Below, one piece after another: positions 5,805-9,124 of a DNA stretch of 9,124 nucleotides (its first letter is position 1; each line of letters starts with the position of its first letter). The notes under the pieces are model-generated. The model saw nothing but the letters and a program-made list of their open reading frames with translations. It ran no database searches and was not told the origin of the DNA. The translations under genes were made by a program, and so were the position numbers. This stretch comes from Lonsdalea quercina subsp. quercina (GTDB lineage: Bacteria; Pseudomonadota; Gammaproteobacteria; Enterobacterales; Enterobacteriaceae), in assembly GCF_000688655.1 (NCBI RefSeq), contig NZ_JIBO01000009.1, forward strand, positions 88,500 to 97,623. Reading direction: 5' to 3'.

Positions 5805-7085
5805 ATGGCCATTCGTAAAGAGCTGAAAGCCACCCCCGCTTACAAACCGACAATCTGGACTCGTGCCGATGCGTTGAAAGTCACGTTTGACGATCCCACA
5901 ACGACTCAGCCTGTGGTCAGTGCCGACTTTAAAACCATGAGCGAAGACGTATTCATCTGGGATACCATGCCGCTGCGTGATATTAACGGTCACACTGTGT
6001 CAGTCGATGGTTGGTCAGTCATTTTCACCCTTACCGCGGATCGTCAGGAAGACAACCCGGATTACCTGGATGAAAACGGCAACTACAACATTACTCTAGA
6101 CTGGAATGACCGTCATGGTCGTGCAAAGATCTGCTACTGGTTCTCTCGCAATAGCAAAGATTGGACCTTCGGTGGCCGCATGATGGCTGAAGGCGTTTCA
6201 CCTACCACTCGCGAATGGGCCGGCTCGCCCATCCTGCTGAATGAACAAGGCGATATCGCATTCTACTACACTGCGGTAACCCCTGGTTCGACCGTCTCCA
6301 AAGTACGTGGCCGCGTTGTGACGACGTCTACCGGTGTAGAAATGGTCGGTTTCAACAAAGTGTTCAGCCTGTTCGACGCCGATGGCGCGATTTACCAGAC
6401 TGAAGAACAAAACCAGTACTGGGCCTTCCGTGATCCATGGCCGTTCCGTGACCCGAAAAACGGCAAGCTGTACATGCTGTTCGAAGGTAACGTTGCGGGT
6501 GTACGAGGTTCTCATGTCGTCGGTGATGACGAACTGGGCGATGTACCGCCAGGTTACGAAGAAGTGGGTGGCGCACGCTACCAGACCGGTTGTATCGGTA
6601 TTGCTGTTGCGCTGGATGAAGATGGCGATCAATGGGAACTGTTACCGCCGCTGGTTACTGCTGTTGGCGTCAACGATCAAACTGAACGTCCTCACTTCGT
6701 ATTCCAGGACGACAAGTACTACCTGATGACGATCAGCCACACGTATACCTATGCTGATGGTTTGACCGGTCCGGATGGTGTTTACGGTTTTGTGGGCAAC
6801 GAGCTGTTCGGCCAATATCAGCCGATGAACAGTTCTGGTCTGGTGTTAGGTAACCCGTCCAGCCAGCCTTACCAGACATACTCGCACTATGTCATGCCTA
6901 ACGGCCTGGTAACGTCCTTCATCGATAGCATTCCTACTGACGTTGAAACAACAGGTATGGAGTACCGTATCGGTGGGACTGAAGCGCCGACCGTGAAGAT
7001 CAAATTCGTTGGTTCTCGTAGCTTTGTGGTTGAAGAACTGGATTACGGCTACATTCCGCCGGAACTGGATGTGAAAACGCTGTAA
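5805..7085 (+). CDS. lsc: Levansucrase (glycoside hydrolase family 68)
   Basis: This 426-aa protein cleaves sucrose and transfers fructose to growing beta-2,6-fructan (levan), releasing glucose. It aligns closely with Erwinia amylovora Lsc (415 aa). The GH68 catalytic residues are present: nucleophile D53 in [11 protein letters not shown], transition-state stabiliser D210 in FRDPWPF, and acid/base E294 in [14 protein letters not shown] (137-141) and the conserved C-terminal [11 protein letters not shown] and DYGYIPP are also seen. There is no N-terminal signal peptide ([24 protein letters not shown]), as is usual for Gram-negative levansucrases of this type, which reach the outside without cleavage of a classical leader. 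The N-terminus is longer than in E. amylovora. Function is probably exopolysaccharide and biofilm formation on sucrose. No levanase, sucrose porter or regulator gene is adjacent. The promoter carries two putative LexA boxes. Confidence 0.95.
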   Translation: MAIRKELKATPAYKPTIWTRADALKVTFDDPTTTQPVVSADFKTMSEDVFIWDTMPLRDINGHTVSVDGWSVIFTLTADRQEDNPDYLDENGNYNITLDWNDRHGRAKICYWFSRNSKDWTFGGRMMAEGVSPTTREWAGSPILLNEQGDIAFYYTAVTPGSTVSKVRGRVVTTSTGVEMVGFNKVFSLFDADGAIYQTEEQNQYWAFRDPWPFRDPKNGKLYMLFEGNVAGVRGSHVVGDDELGDVPPGYEEVGGARYQTGCIGIAVALDEDGDQWELLPPLVTAVGVNDQTERPHFVFQDDKYYLMTISHTYTYADGLTGPDGVYGFVGNELFGQYQPMNSSGLVLGNPSSQPYQTYSHYVMPNGLVTSFIDSIPTDVETTGMEYRIGGTEAPTVKIKFVGSRSFVVEELDYGYIPPELDVKTL

Positions 7086-7092
7086 AGAATGA

Positions 7093-7106
7093 CCCACTCA
7101 TGTGGG
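7093..7106 (+). other. Short hairpin just after the levansucrase gene
   Basis: CCCAC (7093-7097) and GTGGG (7102-7106) form a 5-bp stem with a 4-nt loop, 7 nt after the TAA. There is no T-run. It may protect the mRNA 3' end or be incidental; the real terminator is at 7170-7200. Another imperfect hairpin, GGCACC (7133-7138) with GGTGCC (7156-7161), lies between them. Confidence 0.3.
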
Positions 7107-7169
7107 CCATACTCAGCACTTCAATGTTGACCGGCACCTAGCCATGCCCGGCGAGGGTGCCAAATGAAG

Positions 7170-7200
7170 AAGGCCAGTCAGCTGACACTGACTGGCCTTT
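7170..7200. terminator. Bidirectional terminator between levansucrase and yfiF
   Basis: A perfect 12-bp stem, AAGGCCAGTCAG (7170-7181) and CTGACTGGCCTT (7188-7199), has a 6-nt loop. Pyrimidine-rich tails lie on both sides: TTT on the plus strand, and TTCTTCATTT when read on the minus strand. It lies between two convergent genes, 84 nt after the levansucrase stop and 33 nt beyond the yfiF stop, so it can end both transcripts. Confidence 0.88.
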
Positions 7201-7233
7201 ACTATATCACGCTTAAAAACCGGATGTCACCGG

Positions 7234-8325
7234 TCAGCCTTGATTCTGGCGCCACCATTCTGCCAGCAGAATACCGGTCGCTACGGAAATATTCAGGCTT
7301 TCGACCTTTCCAGTCCCGTCGATAGAAACTTTCATGCCGCCTTTTTCCCAGGCTCCGTCAGTCAAACCATCGCCCTCTTCACCTAAAACGATGACCGATT
7401 TCGCAGGTAATTTAGCGCCAGAAAGCGGTGTCCCTTTATGACTGGACGTGGTCACGATGGTGTAGCCGGCACGTCGAAACTCATCCAACGCATCGGTCAA
7501 CAGGTCGGTACTGATGGCTTTTACGTGTTCCGCGCCACCTTCTGCCGTACGCACTGCCGCGCCGGATTCCAGTATCGCTGCGTCACGGACTAGAACGCCA
7601 CGCACGCCGAAATGCGCGCAGCTACGGATGATCCCACCAAGGTTATGCGGGTTACCCACTTCTTCCAACGCCAAAACACAGTCTTTCTCGCCAGCTTCAC
7701 TCAGGTAATCTTTTACCTCGGTGCCACGGCGCTTCTTGATCAGGAAGCAGACACCGCCATGATGATCGGTACCGGACGCTTTGGTCAGCTCTTCATCATC
7801 GACAACGTGGTATGCCTTACGGTTTGCCGCCATCCAACGCAGCGCATCGCGAAAACGCGGAGTGACTTCTTGCAGAAACCAGGCTCGTACGATCGATTCG
7901 GGACGGCTCTTGAAGAGAGCCTGACAGGCGTTTTCACCATATACGCGAGTTTCTTCAGCTCGCTGACGGCGCAGCTGCGCAGGATCTAACTGACTTTTAC
8001 CGACAATACCGCCATGGTCGGGAACGGCATCTGGGCTACGTGAAACCGTTTTCCAGGGCGAGTCGTAATCACCTGTCGTTTCTCGACGAGCGGGGCGCTC
8101 TTCCTGACGCTTCTCTCCACGCCACTTAGAACCCTCGTCACGACCGCCGCCATCCCGCGACGCGGGGCCGCGTTTATCGCGCGGTTTTTTATCGCGATTG
8201 TCGCTGCTATTATTGCGTCGCGAGTCCGACGGACGTGAATTCTTATCCTTTTTATCGTCCTCATCGTTACTGCGGACGTACATAACGCGGACCTTGCCGC
8301 CTTTCCCACTGAATGAATCGCTCAT
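7234..8325 (-). CDS. yfiF: SPOUT-family tRNA/rRNA methyltransferase YfiF
   Basis: This 363-aa protein matches E. coli YfiF (345 aa), a TrmH/SpoU-type S-adenosylmethionine-dependent RNA methyltransferase whose exact target is, to my knowledge, not firmly established. A basic, low-complexity N-terminal tail (about 20-85, rich in R, K, D, G and S) precedes the SpoU substrate-binding domain ([21 protein letters not shown], 118-138; to [17 protein letters not shown]). The SPOUT catalytic domain shows motif 1 [16 protein letters not shown] (225-240), motif 2 [11 protein letters not shown] (311-321) and motif 3 [15 protein letters not shown] (340-354), which form the trefoil knot that binds SAM. The ATG at 8325 is preferred over a GTG at 8337 because GGAG (8332-8335) sits 6 nt upstream and would overlap the earlier start. 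It is divergent from trxC, as in E. coli. Confidence 0.92.
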   Translation of the reverse strand: MSDSFSGKGGKVRVMYVRSNDEDDKKDKNSRPSDSRRNNSSDNRDKKPRDKRGPASRDGGGRDEGSKWRGEKRQEERPARRETTGDYDSPWKTVSRSPDAVPDHGGIVGKSQLDPAQLRRQRAEETRVYGENACQALFKSRPESIVRAWFLQEVTPRFRDALRWMAANRKAYHVVDDEELTKASGTDHHGGVCFLIKKRRGTEVKDYLSEAGEKDCVLALEEVGNPHNLGGIIRSCAHFGVRGVLVRDAAILESGAAVRTAEGGAEHVKAISTDLLTDALDEFRRAGYTIVTTSSHKGTPLSGAKLPAKSVIVLGEEGDGLTDGAWEKGGMKVSIDGTGKVESLNISVATGILLAEWWRQNQG

Positions 8326-8331
8326 CTTTTT

Positions 8332-8335
8332 CTCC
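8332..8335 (-). promoter_or_regulatory. Shine-Dalgarno that sets the yfiF start
   Basis: Read on the minus strand, TAGGTGGAG (8340-8332) lies 6 nt before ATG 8325. The in-frame GTG at 8337 lies inside this purine-rich site, so it is unlikely to be the start. [19 protein letters not shown] also resembles the E. coli N-terminus better without the four extra residues. Confidence 0.6.
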
Positions 8336-8397
8336 ACCTACGCGCTCGCCGCGAAGAGTACCTTATGTCCCCTCGCTTAGCTACCGACCGGCACATA

Positions 8398-8423
8398 AAA
8401 GTCAGGAACTATTGTAGCCATTG
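8398..8423. promoter_or_regulatory. Weak OxyR-like half-sites in the yfiF-trxC divergent region
   Basis: E. coli trxC is a member of the OxyR regulon. Scanning for ATAG-N7-CTAT-N7-ATAG-N7-CTAT gives AAAG (8398-8401), CTAT (8409-8412) and ATTG (8420-8423) at the correct spacing, 10 of 12 bases, but the fourth half-site (CACG at 8431) fails. The site is about 150 nt from the trxC start. A match of this quality could be chance. I see no convincing sigma-70 promoter for either gene in 8326-8570; a palindrome CCTTAAGG occurs at 8440-8447. Confidence 0.2.
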
Positions 8424-8570
8424 AGTAAACCACGTTGTTCCTTAAGGTTCCGGTCACGATACTTAAGTCACACTCACAATCGCCGCTTGCTGGTCTTCAG
8501 TTGCACTCGCGGCGGTGTCCTTCAACATCTCACTGACCCATGTTAGTCCTTTGATTATTGAGGCCTTGTT

Positions 8571-8990
8571 ATGAATACGGTTTGTGCATCATGCCACACT
8601 ACCAACCGCCTAGCGGAAACGCGCATTGAAGATAACGCCACCTGCGGACGCTGCGGGGAGACGCTATTCAAAGGAGAAGTGATTAACGCCACGACAAAAA
8701 CCCTCGATAAAATACTTCAAGACGATCTTCCCGTCGTCATTGATTTTTGGGCGCCATGGTGTGGTCCGTGCGTTAATTTCGCGCCCGTTTATAGCAGCGT
8801 AGCAGAAGAAAACGGCGGCAAAATTCGCTTTGTGAAAGTGAATACAGAAGCCGAACCCGAACTGAGCGAGCGTTTTCGTATTCGCACCATCCCGACGATT
8901 ATGATTTTCAAGAATGGGCAGATGGTTGATATGCTCAATGGCGCCATGCCGAAAGCGCCTTTCGAAAGCTGGCTGGAAGAGTCACTCTGA
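8571..8990 (+). CDS. trxC: Thioredoxin 2 (zinc-binding thioredoxin TrxC)
   Basis: This 139-aa protein has exactly the length of E. coli Trx2 and matches it throughout. The N-terminal zinc-binding module has two CxxC pairs, C5/C8 (VCASC) and C25/C28 (TCGRC). The thioredoxin fold follows with [10 protein letters not shown] (58-67), whose redox-active cysteines are C64 and C67, and the conserved cis-proline in TIPTI (P108). It is a cytoplasmic dithiol-disulfide reductase that is induced under oxidative stress in E. coli and reduces targets such as ribonucleotide reductase. The residue after the active site is V instead of the R of E. coli, a minor difference. The start has GAGG at 8560-8563, 7 nt upstream. 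It is divergent from yfiF and followed after 83 nt by yfiP/tapT. Confidence 0.96.
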   Translation: MNTVCASCHTTNRLAETRIEDNATCGRCGETLFKGEVINATTKTLDKILQDDLPVVIDFWAPWCGPCVNFAPVYSSVAEENGGKIRFVKVNTEAEPELSERFRIRTIPTIMIFKNGQMVDMLNGAMPKAPFESWLEESL

Positions 8991-9073
8991 CGCCGCTTGC
9001 AGGACAATTTCACTATGCGGGGCTTCTGGTCCCGCCGTGGCTCGATTAGAATGGCGTCTTTTTGCGGGGCACT

Positions 9074-9124
9074 ATGACACAAAACGCCGTCCTTCAATTG
9101 CGCGAACAGCGCTTAGCGCTCGCC
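9074..9124 (+). CDS. yfiP: DTW-domain protein YfiP / tRNA aminocarboxypropyltransferase TapT, N-terminus (partial)
   Basis: Only the first 17 codons are inside the window: MTQNAVLQLREQRLALA. This agrees with the start of E. coli YfiP (MTENAVLQLRAERIA) and with the conserved gene order trxC-yfiP. In E. coli the protein, renamed TapT, makes acp3U47 in tRNA by transferring the aminocarboxypropyl group of SAM. The DTW motif and cysteines lie beyond the right edge. A GGGG run at 9066-9069 is the likely ribosome binding site although rather close (4 nt). A -10-like TAGAAT at 9047-9052 has no good -35 partner. Confidence 0.82.
   Translation, partial: MTQNAVLQLREQRLALA

Noticed and set aside
6198..6632. 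A 144-codon antisense reading frame inside the levansucrase gene
   Set aside because: It is a shadow of the well-supported GH68 frame, with no ribosome binding site or family resemblance.
9017..9035. GCGGG-N9-CCCGC hairpin after trxC as a terminator
   Set aside because: The stem is only 5 bp and there is no T-run after it. It may as well be part of the yfiP leader.
1..9124. CRISPR arrays, tRNA/rRNA genes and insertion sequences
   Set aside because: Read through for regularly spaced repeats, cloverleaf arms with CCA ends, transposase motifs and flanking inverted repeats; none was seen.

Overview
The window looks like the chromosome of a Gram-negative enterobacterium (order Enterobacterales). 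ProX (partial), EmrR, EmrA, EmrB, YfiF, TrxC and the first residues of the YfiP/TapT protein all align by eye with their Escherichia coli counterparts over most of their length. The 426-aa signal-less levansucrase is of the Erwinia/Rahnella/Brenneria type, so a plant-associated genus (Pectobacteriaceae or Erwiniaceae) is the likeliest source. That placement is inference; no rRNA gene is present to settle it.

Layout. Positions 1-232 hold the 3' end of proX, the periplasmic glycine betaine-binding protein of the ProU transporter, followed by a hairpin terminator. At 475-1659 lies an intact MFS transporter in the place where E. coli K-12 carries the ygaY pseudogene; its upstream region contains three dyad symmetries. 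A hairpin and an AT-rich spacer with a good sigma-70 promoter lead into emrR-emrA-emrB (1906-5377), which encodes a MarR-family repressor, a membrane fusion protein and a 14-TM DHA2 proton-antiport pump, and ends in a strong Rho-independent terminator. An AT-rich 427-nt gap then leads to a levansucrase gene (5805-7085), which converges on yfiF (SPOUT RNA methyltransferase, minus strand) across a strong bidirectional hairpin. Divergent from yfiF is trxC (zinc-binding thioredoxin 2), followed by the start of yfiP/tapT at the window edge.

How the genes relate. emrRAB is a self-contained, drug-inducible tripartite efflux operon that presumably works with TolC. proX and the YgaY-like transporter are its conserved upstream neighbours. 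yfiF, trxC and yfiP form a second conserved block that in E. coli lies elsewhere in the chromosome. The levansucrase sits exactly at the junction of the two blocks, so it looks like a lineage-specific gene at a rearrangement or insertion point.

The most striking signal is in the levansucrase promoter. A sigma-70 promoter (TTGAAT, 17 nt, TATAGT) is overlapped by two tandem sequences matching the LexA (SOS) box: a perfect CTGT-N8-ACAG at 5757-5772 and CTGT-N8-TCAG at 5739-5754. This suggests that production of a secreted polysaccharide-forming enzyme is under DNA-damage control, an arrangement better known from colicin genes. It is a prediction from sequence only.
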